Origin: Hymenobacter telluris
GTDB taxonomy: Bacteria > Bacteroidota > Bacteroidia > Cytophagales > Hymenobacteraceae
Assembly (NCBI RefSeq): GCF_017313265.1
Contig: NZ_JAFLQZ010000013.1
Location: 62,001 to 126,000, forward strand
Length of the DNA stretch: 64,000 nucleotides
Direction: 5' to 3'
The translations under genes and the position numbers were made by a program. This document shows positions 7,675 to 16,935 of the stretch, in pieces. Below the pieces are notes generated by a model. That model was not told the origin of the DNA and did no database searches. It saw only the letters and a list, made by a program, of their open reading frames with translations. Every line of letters starts with the position of its first letter. Position 1 is the stretch's first letter.

Positions 7675-10116
7675 ATGTGGAGCAAACTAGCCCTATTCGT
7701 CATCAAGAACCGGCGGATTCTGATTTTGCTGCTGGCCGCCCTGACGGTGTTCATGGGCTGGCAAGCACGCAAAGTGGAAATGACTTACGACTTTGCCCAG
7801 GTGGTCAGCCCCGACGACCCGGACATGGTGTATTTCCAGCAGTTCAAACGCACCTTCGGTGAAGACGGTAACGTGCTCGTGCTGGGCATGCAGGATAGCA
7901 GCGTGTACAAGCTCGGCAACTTCAACGAGCTGCGCGCCCTCACCGACACTCTGAGCAAGGTGGAAGGCGTGAGCGGCGTGCTGAGCGTGACGCGCCTGCC
8001 CAAGCTGGAAAAAGACACCGCCACCAGCACCTTCCGGGCGCTGCCCATCTTCCGGCGCGCGCCCCAAAGCCAGCAGGAACTCGATTCCTTGATGCGGGTG
8101 GTGAATGCGCAGGAGTTCTACAAAGGGCAGCTCATCAGCCCCGTCACCGGCGCCACCCTGCTGGCTCTCACCATGGACCCCAAGTTCCTGAACTCCAGCA
8201 AGCGGGAGGGGGTGATGCAGGAAATCCTGGGCCACGCCGACCGGTTCCAGCAGAAAACCGGCATCAAGATGCACTACGCCGGCCTGCCCTACGTGCGCGC
8301 CACCATGACCACCAAAGTAGCCGCCGAAATGAAGCTCTTTGTGGGCCTCACGGTGCTGATGATGGCCGTCACGCTGTTCATGTTCTTCCGCACGTGGTCG
8401 GCGGTGGTGTTTCCGCTGCTGATTGTGCTGGTGGTGGTGGTGTGGTGCCTGGGTACGATGGTGCTCATGGGCTACAAAATCAACCTGCTTACTGGCCTGA
8501 TTCCGAGCATTATCATCGTTATCGGCATCCCGAACTGCACCTATCTACTCAGCCGCTACCACTACGACTACCGCAAATCCGGCAACCAGGTGCTGGCTAT
8601 GGCGCGGGTGGTGCGCAAAATCGGCCTCGTGACCCTGATGAACAACACCACCACGGCCATCGGCTTCGTGGTGTTCTGCTTCACCAACATTGCCATCCTG
8701 TTTCAGTTTGGGGCGGTGGCCACCATCAACATCTTCGTGGCGTTTGCCATGTCGTTTATCTTGATGCCGATTGTGTTCACCTACCTGCCGCCGCCCACGC
8801 CTGGGCAGCTCAAGCACCTGGAGGCCAAGCCGCTTACCAAGCTGCTGGAGTTCTTCGATTACCTGGTATTGGAGCGCCGCCAGACGGTGTATATCACGGC
8901 CGCCGTGCTGCTAGTGCTGGCCTCGTTCGGGGTGAGTAAGGTGCAGTCGGTGTCGTTTATGGTGGACGATTTGCCCAAGGATTCGTCGGTGAATTCCGAC
9001 CTCAAGTTCTTCGAGCAGCACTTCAACGGGGTGATGCCGCTGGAAATGGTGGTAGATACCGGCAAGCCCAAGGGCATTCTGAAGCTGAAAAACCTGGAGA
9101 AGATTGACCGGCTGGAGAAGTTCCTGCGCACCCAGCCCGAACTCACCACGCCCGTCAGCATCGTCACGGCTCTGAAAGCCAGCACCCAGGCCTTCTACAA
9201 CGGCAACCCCGACTACTACCGCCTGCCCGACAACTCCGAGAAAAACTACGTGCTCAGCTACCTGGCCCGTTCCCAGTCGGCCAACGAGGGCGGGGGCGGC
9301 CAGATGATGCAGAAGCTGCTGCGCTCCTTCACTGACTCCACCGGCCAGCGGGCCCGCATTTCCCTGAAAATTGCCGACATCGGCTCCTACAACCTGGATA
9401 CCCTGCTGGCCAAGAAAATCCAGCCGGAAATCAAGCAGATTTTCAACGGCACGGGCATGGATGTGAAGCTGACCGGCACCACCATCCTGTTCACCAAAGG
9501 CAACGAATACCTGATTGGCATGCTCAAGGAAAGCCTGCTGATTGCCTTCGGGCTGGTGGGGTTGGTGGTGCTGATTTTGTTTCGCAGTGTCCGGGCGGTG
9601 TTCTTTACGCTGCTGCCCAACTTCTTCACGCTGCTGCTTACCGGTGGCATTATGGGCTACTTCGGTATCCCGCTCAAGCCCAGCACGGCCCTCATTTTCA
9701 GTATTGCGCTGGGCATTGATGGCGACAACAGCATCCACCTGCTGGCCAAGTTCCGGCAGGAAATGGCCATCAACGGACAGCGGGTGCAGGCGGCCATCAG
9801 CACCACGCTTTCGGAGGCCGGCACCAGCATGATTTACACCAGCATTGTGCTGTTTCTGGGCTTTTCGGTGTTTGCCTTTTCGGAGTTTGGCGGCACCAAG
9901 GCCTTAGGGCTGTTGATGTCGGCCAGCTTGCTGATAACCAACTTCTCGAACCTGATTCTGCTGCCCGCGTTGCTGGTTACCTTCGAGCACGGCAAAGACG
10001 AAACCATCGACCAGTCCTCCATTCGCCACTACGACGATGAATACCACGAGGAAGACGACGATTTCGAGCTGAACCTCAACCGGATGCAAGTGCAGCCACG
10101 TGAGCTTCCGTCGTAG
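7675..10116 (+). CDS. RND superfamily (MMPL-type) transporter
   Basis: 813 residues with the RND/MMPL layout: one N-terminal membrane helix (residues 8-27), a periplasmic domain, a block of helices at about 220-380, a further helix near 405-425, a second periplasmic domain, and a final helix block at about 615-780. The segment GIDGDNSIHLLAKFR in the last block matches the conserved GxxxDxxIH region of this superfamily. Such proteins export lipids, hopanoids or drugs, or act with other envelope factors, using the proton gradient. The substrate cannot be told from sequence. The C-terminal tail is short and acidic (DDEYHEEDDD). It is followed by a perfect 36-bp inverted repeat and then ileS. Confidence 0.87.
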   Translation: MWSKLALFVIKNRRILILLLAALTVFMGWQARKVEMTYDFAQVVSPDDPDMVYFQQFKRTFGEDGNVLVLGMQDSSVYKLGNFNELRALTDTLSKVEGVSGVLSVTRLPKLEKDTATSTFRALPIFRRAPQSQQELDSLMRVVNAQEFYKGQLISPVTGATLLALTMDPKFLNSSKREGVMQEILGHADRFQQKTGIKMHYAGLPYVRATMTTKVAAEMKLFVGLTVLMMAVTLFMFFRTWSAVVFPLLIVLVVVVWCLGTMVLMGYKINLLTGLIPSIIIVIGIPNCTYLLSRYHYDYRKSGNQVLAMARVVRKIGLVTLMNNTTTAIGFVVFCFTNIAILFQFGAVATINIFVAFAMSFILMPIVFTYLPPPTPGQLKHLEAKPLTKLLEFFDYLVLERRQTVYITAAVLLVLASFGVSKVQSVSFMVDDLPKDSSVNSDLKFFEQHFNGVMPLEMVVDTGKPKGILKLKNLEKIDRLEKFLRTQPELTTPVSIVTALKASTQAFYNGNPDYYRLPDNSEKNYVLSYLARSQSANEGGGGQMMQKLLRSFTDSTGQRARISLKIADIGSYNLDTLLAKKIQPEIKQIFNGTGMDVKLTGTTILFTKGNEYLIGMLKESLLIAFGLVGLVVLILFRSVRAVFFTLLPNFFTLLLTGGIMGYFGIPLKPSTALIFSIALGIDGDNSIHLLAKFRQEMAINGQRVQAAISTTLSEAGTSMIYTSIVLFLGFSVFAFSEFGGTKALGLLMSASLLITNFSNLILLPALLVTFEHGKDETIDQSSIRHYDDEYHEEDDDFELNLNRMQVQPRELPS

Positions 10117-10126
10117 CCTCTAGTTC

Positions 10127-10260
10127 GCCTCACCCCTAGCCCCTCTCCGAAAAGGAGAGGGGAACTAGCTCTAAAACATTCAAAACTTAGTTCTACTAGC
10201 TCTATCTGGTTTCTATTTCTAGTCCCCCTCTCCTTTTCGGAGAGGGGCTAGGGGTGAGGC
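10127..10260. repeat. Large perfect inverted repeat, two 36-bp arms
   Basis: Arms at 10127-10162 and 10225-10260 are perfect reverse complements, separated by 62 bp. Each arm also folds on itself: CCCCTCTCC and GGAGAGGGG flank a short GAAAA loop. It lies between the RND gene and ileS and may terminate the former. No transposase is nearby. Such CCCCTCTCC-type hairpins are, from memory, widespread repeats in other genomes. Confidence 0.9.
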
Positions 10261-10286
10261 CACTAAAGGCTAAGAATCAACCAACA

Positions 10287-13200
10287 ATGAACTACCCCGA
10301 ATACAAGCAGCCGCTCAACTACGGCCAGGTTGGCACCGATATCCTGGCGTGGTGGAAGCAGAACGGCATTTTTGAGAAGAGCGTGAGTTCCCGCGAAGGG
10401 CAGCCCACGTTCGTGTTTTATGAAGGCCCGCCCTCAGCCAACGGCGCCCCCGGCATTCACCACGTAATGGCCCGGACGGTGAAGGACATCTTCTGCCGCT
10501 ACCAGACGCTGCTGGGCAAGCAGGTGAACCGCAAAGGCGGCTGGGATACCCACGGCCTGCCTATTGAGCTGCAGGTAGAAAAGGAGTTGGGTATCACCAA
10601 GGAGGATATCGGCAAGAAAATCAGCATTGAGGAGTACAACCAGCGCTGCCGCGAAACCGTGATGCGCTTCAAGGCCCAGTGGGACGACCTCACCGAGAAA
10701 ATGGGCTACTGGGTGGACCTCGACGACCCATACATCACCTTCGAGCCCGAGTACATTGAGAGCTGCTGGGCCCTGCTCAAGAAGCTCTACGACAAAGGCT
10801 ACCTCTACAAAGGCTACACCATCCAGCCCTACTCCCCGGCCGCCGGCACTGGCCTCAGCTCCCACGAGCTGAACCAGCCCGGCACATACAAGGACGTGAA
10901 GGACACGACCGTGGTGGCGCAGTTCAAGGTGAAGCGAGATGAGAAATCGGAGAAGCTATTTGCTGGCACTGATGAGGTTCCTACATATATCTTAGCCTGG
11001 ACGACTACTCCTTGGACCTTGCCGGCCAACACCGGTTTGGCCGTGGGCAAGAACATCAGCTATGTGCTGGTACGCACCTTTAACCCCTACACCTACGCGC
11101 CCATTCGGGTGGTGCTGGCGGAGGCGTTAGTTGGCAAGTACTTTTCGGAAAAAGGAAAAGATGCTTCGCTGGACGACTTTAAAGCTGGCGACAAAGTGCT
11201 GCCTTGGCGTATCGAAAGCACCTTCAAAGGCGCTGACCTCGTCGGCATCAACTACGAGCGGCTGTTCGGCCAGGACAAAGGTTTCCCGGCCTTTGAAGGG
11301 GAGGAGCGCGCCTTCCGCGTGATTCCCGGCGACTTTGTAACCACCGAAGACGGTACCGGCATCGTGCATATCTCGCCTACCTTCGGCGCCGACGACTTCC
11401 GGGCCGCCCAGCTGGCCGACGTGCCTGCGCTGCTGGTGCCCGATAAGGACGACCCCAACAAGAAAGTCCCCATCGTGGACCGGACGGGCCGCTACGTGGC
11501 CGAAATGGGTGAGTTTGGTGGCCGTTGGGTGAAGAACTACGACGGCCACGACCAGAGCGGTGCCGACTACAAAACCCTCGACGAAAGCATTGCCATCCGC
11601 ATGAAAGGCGACGGCACGGCCTTCAAAGTGGAGAAGTACGAGCACACCTACCCGCACTGCTGGCGCACCGACAAGCCCGTGCTCTACTACCCCCTCGACT
11701 CCTGGTTTATCAAGACCACAGCGGTGAAAGACCGGCTCATCGAACTCAACAAAACCATCAACTGGCAGCCCGCCAGCACCGGCACCGGCCGCTTCGGCAA
11801 CTGGCTGGAAAACCTGGTGGACTGGAACCTGAGCCGCTCGCGCTACTGGGGCACGCCCCTGCCCATCTGGCGCACCCAGGATGGCACCGAGGAAATCTGC
11901 ATCGGCAGCATTGCCGAGCTGAGCGCCGAAATCGACAAGGCCGTAGCCGCCGAGGTGATGACGCACAACCCGTATTCCGTTGCCAGTTCCGAGTTGCCAG
12001 TTACCAGTGAAGGCGACCAGCAGAACAACACTGGCAACTCGCAACTCGGAACTCGCAACTCAAAAATCGACCTGCACCGTCCCTACGTGGACGACGTGTT
12101 CCTGGTGTCGCCCAGCGGCCAGCCCATGTACCGCGAAACCGACCTCATCGACGTGTGGTTCGACAGCGGCGCTATGCCCTACGCGCAGTGGCACTACCCG
12201 CTGGAAAACCAGGCGCAGTTCGAGAAGAACTTCCCGGCTGATTTCATTGCCGAAGGCGTGGACCAGACCCGGGGCTGGTTCTTCACGCTGCACGCTTTGG
12301 CGGTGATGCTGGAAGACTCGGTGGCCTACAAAAACGTAATGGCCAACGGCCTGGTGCTCGATAAGAACGGCAATAAGATGAGCAAGCGCCTCGGCAACGC
12401 CATCGACCCGTTCCAGACCATCAGCCAGTTCGGCCCCGACGCCACGCGCTGGTACATGATTGCCAACGCTCAGCCCTGGGACAACCTAAAATTCGACCTC
12501 AACGGCATCACGGAGGTGCAGCGCCGCTTCTTCGGCACGCTCTTCAACACCTACTCGTTCTACGCCCTCTACGCCAACCTCGACAACTTCCAGGCGCGTG
12601 AGTTCGACCGGGTGCCGCACGCCGAGTTAAGCGAGCTGGACCGCTGGATTCTCAGCAAGCTTCAGTCGTTGATTCAGGAAGTGCGTGGCTATTATGATGC
12701 ATACGACCCCACCAAAGCCGCCCGCGCCATCCAGGATTTCGTGACGGATCAGCTGTCCAACTGGCACGTGCGCCTCTCGCGCCGCCGCTTCTGGAAGGGC
12801 GAACTGACCACCGATAAAAAGGCCGCCTACGAAACCCTGCAGGAATGCCTGGTGGTAGTGGCGCAGCTCATGGCCCCCATTGCGCCCTTCTTCGGCGAGT
12901 GGCTCTACCAGAACATGACGGGCGGCATGCGCCAGGAAGCCGTAGCCAAGAACACGCCTTTGGCCCCCGAATCGGTGCACCTCACGCTGCTCGTAGAAGC
13001 CGACGAAACTCGCATCGACAAGGCCTTGGAAGAGCGGATGGAACTGGCGCAGCGCATTTCCTCGCTTACGCACTCCATGCGCAAAAAGTCGGTGCTGAAG
13101 GTGCGCCAGCCCTTGCAGCGCATCCTGGTGCCGGTGTTCAACGACACCACGCGGGAGCAGGTAGGCAAGGTGGAAGACCTGATTTGCGCCGAGGTGAACG

Positions 13201-13769
13201 TGAAGCACGTGGAGTTCCTCGACGATACCAGCGGCGTGCTGGTGAAGTCGGTGAAGCCCAACTTCAAGCGCCTCGGCCAGCAGTACGGCGCCAAGCTGAA
13301 AGCCGTAGGAGCCCGCATCCAGCAGATGACTTCAGAGGAAATCAGCACCCTTGAAAAGACCGGTCAACTGGCCGTGGAAATCGAAGGGGAAGCCTACACC
13401 CTCATGCCCGACGACGTGGAAATCCGCACCCAGGACCTACCCGGCTGGCTGGTGGCCACCGACGGCCCCCTCACCGTGGCCCTCGACGTGACCCTGACCG
13501 ACGAGCTGCGCCAGGAAGGCGTGGCCCGCGAATTGGTGAACCGCCTCCAGAACCTGCGCAAAGACAGCGGCCTGGAAGTGCAGGACAAAATCCGGGTGAC
13601 GCTGCAGCAGCAGCCCGAGCTGGAAGCCGCTGTGCAGTCGTTTGGGAGCTACATCCGCGAGGAAGTGCAGGCCCTGGCCCTGAATTTCGCGCCGGAAATC
13701 AGCGGCGGTTCAGTGCTCGAATTTGATGAGTACAACGTGCCCGTGCAGCTGGAAGTCGCAACTAGCTAA
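10287..13769 (+). CDS. ileS: Isoleucyl-tRNA synthetase with an in-frame palindromic insertion
   Basis: A class Ia synthetase of 1160 residues that charges tRNA-Ile. The ATG at 10287 starts the conserved MNYPEYKQPLNYGQV; an upstream in-frame ATG at 10254 lies in the repeat and is rejected. The HIGH-type motif appears as PPSANGAPGIHH near residue 47 and the KMSKS motif as NKMSKRLGN near residue 695. The editing domain lies between about 220 and 450 and the anticodon-binding region follows 850. Residues about 565-592, between the catalytic core and KIDLHRPYVDD, are encoded by a 32-bp-arm imperfect palindrome made of 7-bp units (11979-12061), giving a Ser/Asn/Thr-rich loop. The position is a variable linker in the family, so the enzyme should be active. 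Confidence 0.96.
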   Translation: MNYPEYKQPLNYGQVGTDILAWWKQNGIFEKSVSSREGQPTFVFYEGPPSANGAPGIHHVMARTVKDIFCRYQTLLGKQVNRKGGWDTHGLPIELQVEKELGITKEDIGKKISIEEYNQRCRETVMRFKAQWDDLTEKMGYWVDLDDPYITFEPEYIESCWALLKKLYDKGYLYKGYTIQPYSPAAGTGLSSHELNQPGTYKDVKDTTVVAQFKVKRDEKSEKLFAGTDEVPTYILAWTTTPWTLPANTGLAVGKNISYVLVRTFNPYTYAPIRVVLAEALVGKYFSEKGKDASLDDFKAGDKVLPWRIESTFKGADLVGINYERLFGQDKGFPAFEGEERAFRVIPGDFVTTEDGTGIVHISPTFGADDFRAAQLADVPALLVPDKDDPNKKVPIVDRTGRYVAEMGEFGGRWVKNYDGHDQSGADYKTLDESIAIRMKGDGTAFKVEKYEHTYPHCWRTDKPVLYYPLDSWFIKTTAVKDRLIELNKTINWQPASTGTGRFGNWLENLVDWNLSRSRYWGTPLPIWRTQDGTEEICIGSIAELSAEIDKAVAAEVMTHNPYSVASSELPVTSEGDQQNNTGNSQLGTRNSKIDLHRPYVDDVFLVSPSGQPMYRETDLIDVWFDSGAMPYAQWHYPLENQAQFEKNFPADFIAEGVDQTRGWFFTLHALAVMLEDSVAYKNVMANGLVLDKNGNKMSKRLGNAIDPFQTISQFGPDATRWYMIANAQPWDNLKFDLNGITEVQRRFFGTLFNTYSFYALYANLDNFQAREFDRVPHAELSELDRWILSKLQSLIQEVRGYYDAYDPTKAARAIQDFVTDQLSNWHVRLSRRRFWKGELTTDKKAAYETLQECLVVVAQLMAPIAPFFGEWLYQNMTGGMRQEAVAKNTPLAPESVHLTLLVEADETRIDKALEERMELAQRISSLTHSMRKKSVLKVRQPLQRILVPVFNDTTREQVGKVEDLICAEVNVKHVEFLDDTSGVLVKSVKPNFKRLGQQYGAKLKAVGARIQQMTSEEISTLEKTGQLAVEIEGEAYTLMPDDVEIRTQDLPGWLVATDGPLTVALDVTLTDELRQEGVARELVNRLQNLRKDSGLEVQDKIRVTLQQQPELEAAVQSFGSYIREEVQALALNFAPEISGGSVLEFDEYNVPVQLEVATS
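11979..12061. repeat. Heptamer-based palindromic element inside ileS
   Basis: Left arm 11979-12008 and right arm 12030-12061 are imperfect reverse complements with a 21-bp centre. Each arm is a chain of 7-bp units (AGTTGCC/AGTTCCG on the left, CGCAACT/CGGAACT on the right). The reading frame is open throughout, so ileS is not broken. It looks like intergenic elements of this genome that have landed in a coding linker. Confidence 0.85.
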
Positions 13770-13776
13770 AGGTCAA

Positions 13777-13811
13777 GTGCCAACCGTTGCCCTGAAAACG
13801 ACGGTTGGCAC
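13777..13811 (+). terminator. Hairpin after ileS
   Basis: Perfect 11-bp stem (13777-13787 / 13801-13811) shortly after the ileS stop codon. There is no T-run, so it could be a weak terminator or a 3'-end stabilising structure. Confidence 0.45.
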
Positions 13812-13996
13812 ACCAACGCACAAAGCGCAATTCACCTCTCGGAAATCAGCTTAAAACGGCACAAAGTCCGCTTGAAATAAATACCAACGGCATACAAGAA
13901 AGGCAAAGCTCTTGGGCAGTGAAGTTTAAAATTATGCGTCACTTTGTACCCAGAGAGGGGAGAGGTTCCGGTGCTGACACTACGTCAGGGCGAAGT

Positions 13997-14030
13997 CTCA
14001 CTTCTCACTTCTAACCTCTCACTTCTCATA
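13997..14030 (+). repeat. Heptamer array in the lspA leader
   Basis: Four 7-bp units CTCACTT (one degenerate, CTAACCT) plus a partial fifth end two bases before the lspA start codon. No matching opposite arm was found, so it may be half of a palindromic element. A -7-like TCACTTTG lies upstream at 13939-13946. Confidence 0.7.
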
Positions 14031-14032
14031 AA

Positions 14033-14704
14033 ATGAAGTACTGGAAATACTACTTGGTGGCGCTGCTGGTCATCTTTATTGATCAGCTCTCGAAGTGGGC
14101 CGTGCACCACTATATGCAGCCCGGCATGGGGGGCGAAATTCCCGTGTTCGGCGACTGGTTCAAGCTGCACTACACCACCAACCCCGGCATGGCGTTCGGC
14201 TTCGAGCTGCCCCCGCCGTACGGTAAAATCGTGCTTACGGTGTTCCGGTTGATAGCCGTGAGTGGTATCAGCTACTACATTTATCGGCTGTGGAAACAGC
14301 GGGCTCCGGCCGGTTTGTTGGTGTGCATTGCCCTGATTCTGGGCGGCGCTATCGGCAACCTGGTCGATTCCATTTTCTACGGCGTGGTGTACGGGCCGGC
14401 CCTCACGGTGTACGGCGCGCCTACGCCCTGGCTGCACGGGCAGGTGATTGACATGCTGTTTGTGGACTTTCCCGACGGTTTTTTCCCGACTTCCTGGCCG
14501 CTGGTTGGCGGGAATCCTATTCCTGATTTTCCCATCTTCAACATTGCCGATTCATCTATTTTCATCGGCGTGGTGCTGATTCTGCTCAACCAGACTCGTT
14601 TCTACGGCCACCACTACCAGGAGCAGGAAGCTCAGCCTTTGGCTGCCGAAGACGAAGCCGCCGCCCAGGCCCGCCACGACGCCGAAGCCCGGGAAGTGGT
14701 GTAA
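14033..14704 (+). CDS. lspA: Lipoprotein signal peptidase (signal peptidase II)
   Basis: 223 residues. This inner-membrane aspartyl protease cleaves the signal peptide of diacylglyceryl prolipoproteins before the lipid-modified Cys. Visible motifs are FIDQLSK (residues 15-21), NPGMAFG (about 58), GGAIGNLVDSI (about 103) and FNIADSSIFIG (about 170); the Asp of the third and fourth blocks are the catalytic pair. Four membrane helices are evident. The long loop before the last motif and an acidic/Ala-rich tail (AAEDEAAAQARHDAEAREVV) are seen in Bacteroidota versions. Lipoproteins encoded in the window (LptC, DUF4270, others) would be substrates. Confidence 0.95.
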   Translation: MKYWKYYLVALLVIFIDQLSKWAVHHYMQPGMGGEIPVFGDWFKLHYTTNPGMAFGFELPPPYGKIVLTVFRLIAVSGISYYIYRLWKQRAPAGLLVCIALILGGAIGNLVDSIFYGVVYGPALTVYGAPTPWLHGQVIDMLFVDFPDGFFPTSWPLVGGNPIPDFPIFNIADSSIFIGVVLILLNQTRFYGHHYQEQEAQPLAAEDEAAAQARHDAEAREVV

Positions 14705-14725
14705 ACGCATCAGCCTTGAAAGCCC

Positions 14726-14761
14726 AAACGGCCCGTTGGAGCAATCCAGCGGGCCGTTTTT
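14726..14761 (+). terminator. Terminator of lspA
   Basis: Strong stem AAACGGCCCG.TGGA (14726-14739) with TCCAGCGGGCCGTTT (14745-14759), then T-run. Confidence 0.85.
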
Positions 14762-14771
14762 GTGAGCACCC

Positions 14772-14879
14772 GCACGTGTAGAGACGCGTATTCGCGTCGC
14801 GTCGTTGAACGACTGGAACTAGGCCGCATCAAACAACGTCAGCAACGCCAAGACGCGAGTACGCGTCTCTACATCGTGC
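14772..14879. repeat. Inverted repeat with GAGACGCG...CGCGTCTC arms
   Basis: Arms 14772-14807 and 14843-14879 are imperfect reverse complements. Each contains a self-complementary core (GACGCGTATTCGCGTC on the left). A related core is present in the inverted repeat at 17013-17112. Confidence 0.8.
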
Positions 14880-14922
14880 AGGTGGTTGGCGTATCTTTAG
14901 CCACCTTACTCGACACGCTATT

Positions 14923-16935
14923 ATGCCTCAGCCCATTCTCTCCGTCCGTAATCTGACCATCGACTTCGCCAGCCACCGCGGCAACACGCGGGCCGTATCG
15001 GACGTGTCGTTTGATTTGCACCGGGGCGAAACGCTGGCCATTGTGGGCGAATCGGGCTCGGGTAAATCGGTAACGTCGTTGGCCTTGATGGGGCTGATTC
15101 CGCTGCCGCCGGGCCAGATTACTGCCGGGAAAACCCGCTTCCACTCGGAAGCCTTGGGCGAAGTAGACCTGCTGAAGCTAACCGACAAAGAGCTGCAACA
15201 GGTCCGCGGCAACGACATCAGCATGATCTTCCAGGAGCCCATGACCTCCCTGAACCCGGTGTACACCTGCGGCAGCCAGGTGGTGGAAGCCCTGCTCCTG
15301 CACACCAACTTAGATGCCAGGCAGGCCGAAGCCCGTACCGTGGAGCTGTTCACGATGGCGCAGCTGCCCCGGCCCGAAAAAATCTTCAAGAGCTACCCCC
15401 ACGAAATCAGTGGCGGCCAGAAGCAGCGCGTGATGATTGCCATGGCCATGGCCTGCAACCCCGCCATCCTCATTGCCGACGAGCCCACCACCGCCCTCGA
15501 TGTAACGGTGCAGGCGCGCATGCTGAAACTAATCGACCAGCTCCGTCGCCAGCACGATACCGCCGTGCTCTTCATCACCCACGACCTAGGCGTGGTAGCC
15601 GAAATAGCCGACCGTATCATGGTCATGTACCGGGGCCGGGTGGTGGAGCAGGGGCCCGTCCTCGACATCTTCACCAATCCGCAGCACCCCTATACCAAAG
15701 GCCTGTTAGCCTGCCGTCCAAAATTATCGGTAGGACGAAAAAAACTGCCCGTAGTGGCCGATTTCATGCGTGAAACAGCCGATGGCGGCTTTATTGCCCT
15801 TAATGGCGGCCCAGCGCAACTGCTTGCTGCTGAAAACGATGAACTAGCAGCTGATTCCCCTAAAAACGGAATTGAAACCACCAAAACGTTCCCCGTGGAA
15901 CATCAGAATGTTCCACACCCGGGCGGGCCTGCTTTCGGGGTAGAATCGGCCCCCATGCTGGAATCAGGCCAGCCATTGCCAAGCTCCAACAGTGTTTTAA
16001 GCGCCCAAGAACTTCCGCATACTGCTCCCCAACCGAACGTATCAGCACCTGCCGATGCACCTGCTAGCGGCCAGCCAACAACCAACAACCAACAACCAAT
16101 AACCAACAAGGCTCCGCTGCTACAAGTGGAAAACCTGAACGTGCACTTCCCCATTCGCAAGGGTTTCTTCAACCGCAAGCCGGAAGTGGTGCGGGCCGTA
16201 GATGGGGTCAGCTTCGACATTTACCCGGGCGAAACTGTCGGGTTGGTAGGGGAGTCGGGCTGTGGCAAAACCACGCTGGGCCGGGCCTTGCTCCGGCTGG
16301 TGGAGCCCACCTCGGGCAGCATCCTGTTCGAAGGTGTAGACCTGGCCAAGCTGCCCGCCGGGGAGTTGCGCCGCCGCCGCCGCGAGTTTCAGATGGTGTT
16401 TCAAGACCCCTACGCCGCCCTCAACCCAGTGATGACCGTGGGCGAAGCCATCCTGGAGCCGATGCAGGTGCACAACGTCGGGGGTACCAAACAGCAGCAG
16501 AAGGCCCGCGTGGTGGAGCTGCTTGAAACCGTCGGCCTCACCGAAGCGCAGTACCAGCGCTACCCCCACGAGTTCAGCGGCGGCCAGCGCCAGCGCATCT
16601 GCATTGCCCGCGCCCTGGCCCTGCAACCCAAGTGCATCATCTGCGACGAGTCGGTTTCGGCCCTCGACGTGTCGGTGCAGGCGCAGGTGCTCAACCTGCT
16701 CAACGACCTCAAGCGCGAGTTCAACATCACCTACCTCTTCATCACCCACGACCTGTCGGTGGCCCGCTTCATGTCGGACCGCCTGCTGGTGATGCGCCAG
16801 GGCCAGATAGTGGAAAGTGGCCCCGCCGCCGGCCTCTACGCCCACCCCCAGCACGAGTATACTCGCCAGCTGCTGGCCGCCATTCCCAAAGACGAGCCCG
16901 CCGACATCCGCGCCGCCGTAGCCAGCCGAGCGTAG
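14923..16935 (+). CDS. Fused dual ABC ATPase of the oligopeptide/dipeptide type
   Basis: 670 residues made of two complete nucleotide-binding domains, as in a DppD-DppF or GsiA fusion, which energises uptake of peptides or similar solutes through permeases of the Opp/Dpp class. The first domain (about 1-265) has Walker A GESGSGKS, signature SGGQKQR and Walker B ILIADEPT. The second (about 395-660) has Walker A GESGCGKT, signature SGGQRQR and Walker B CIICDESVSALD. The linker (about 266-392) is poorly ordered and partly encoded by heptamer repeats (QPTTNNQQPITN). No permease or binding protein is adjacent, so partners must lie elsewhere. A -7-like TATCTTTA box is at 14892-14899. Confidence 0.9.
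   Translation: MPQPILSVRNLTIDFASHRGNTRAVSDVSFDLHRGETLAIVGESGSGKSVTSLALMGLIPLPPGQITAGKTRFHSEALGEVDLLKLTDKELQQVRGNDISMIFQEPMTSLNPVYTCGSQVVEALLLHTNLDARQAEARTVELFTMAQLPRPEKIFKSYPHEISGGQKQRVMIAMAMACNPAILIADEPTTALDVTVQARMLKLIDQLRRQHDTAVLFITHDLGVVAEIADRIMVMYRGRVVEQGPVLDIFTNPQHPYTKGLLACRPKLSVGRKKLPVVADFMRETADGGFIALNGGPAQLLAAENDELAADSPKNGIETTKTFPVEHQNVPHPGGPAFGVESAPMLESGQPLPSSNSVLSAQELPHTAPQPNVSAPADAPASGQPTTNNQQPITNKAPLLQVENLNVHFPIRKGFFNRKPEVVRAVDGVSFDIYPGETVGLVGESGCGKTTLGRALLRLVEPTSGSILFEGVDLAKLPAGELRRRRREFQMVFQDPYAALNPVMTVGEAILEPMQVHNVGGTKQQQKARVVELLETVGLTEAQYQRYPHEFSGGQRQRICIARALALQPKCIICDESVSALDVSVQAQVLNLLNDLKREFNITYLFITHDLSVARFMSDRLLVMRQGQIVESGPAAGLYAHPQHEYTRQLLAAIPKDEPADIRAAVASRA
16074..16108 (+). 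repeat. Heptamer array in the linker of the ABC ATPase
   Basis: Five consecutive 7-bp units (GCCAACA, ACCAACA twice, ACCAATA, ACCAACA) lie inside the coding sequence and keep the frame open. They encode an Asn/Gln/Thr-rich stretch. Confidence 0.8.

Noticed and set aside
14762..14956. 64-codon frame SRRVVERLELGRIK...
   Set aside because: It is a translation of the 14772-14879 inverted repeat and runs over the ABC ATPase start.
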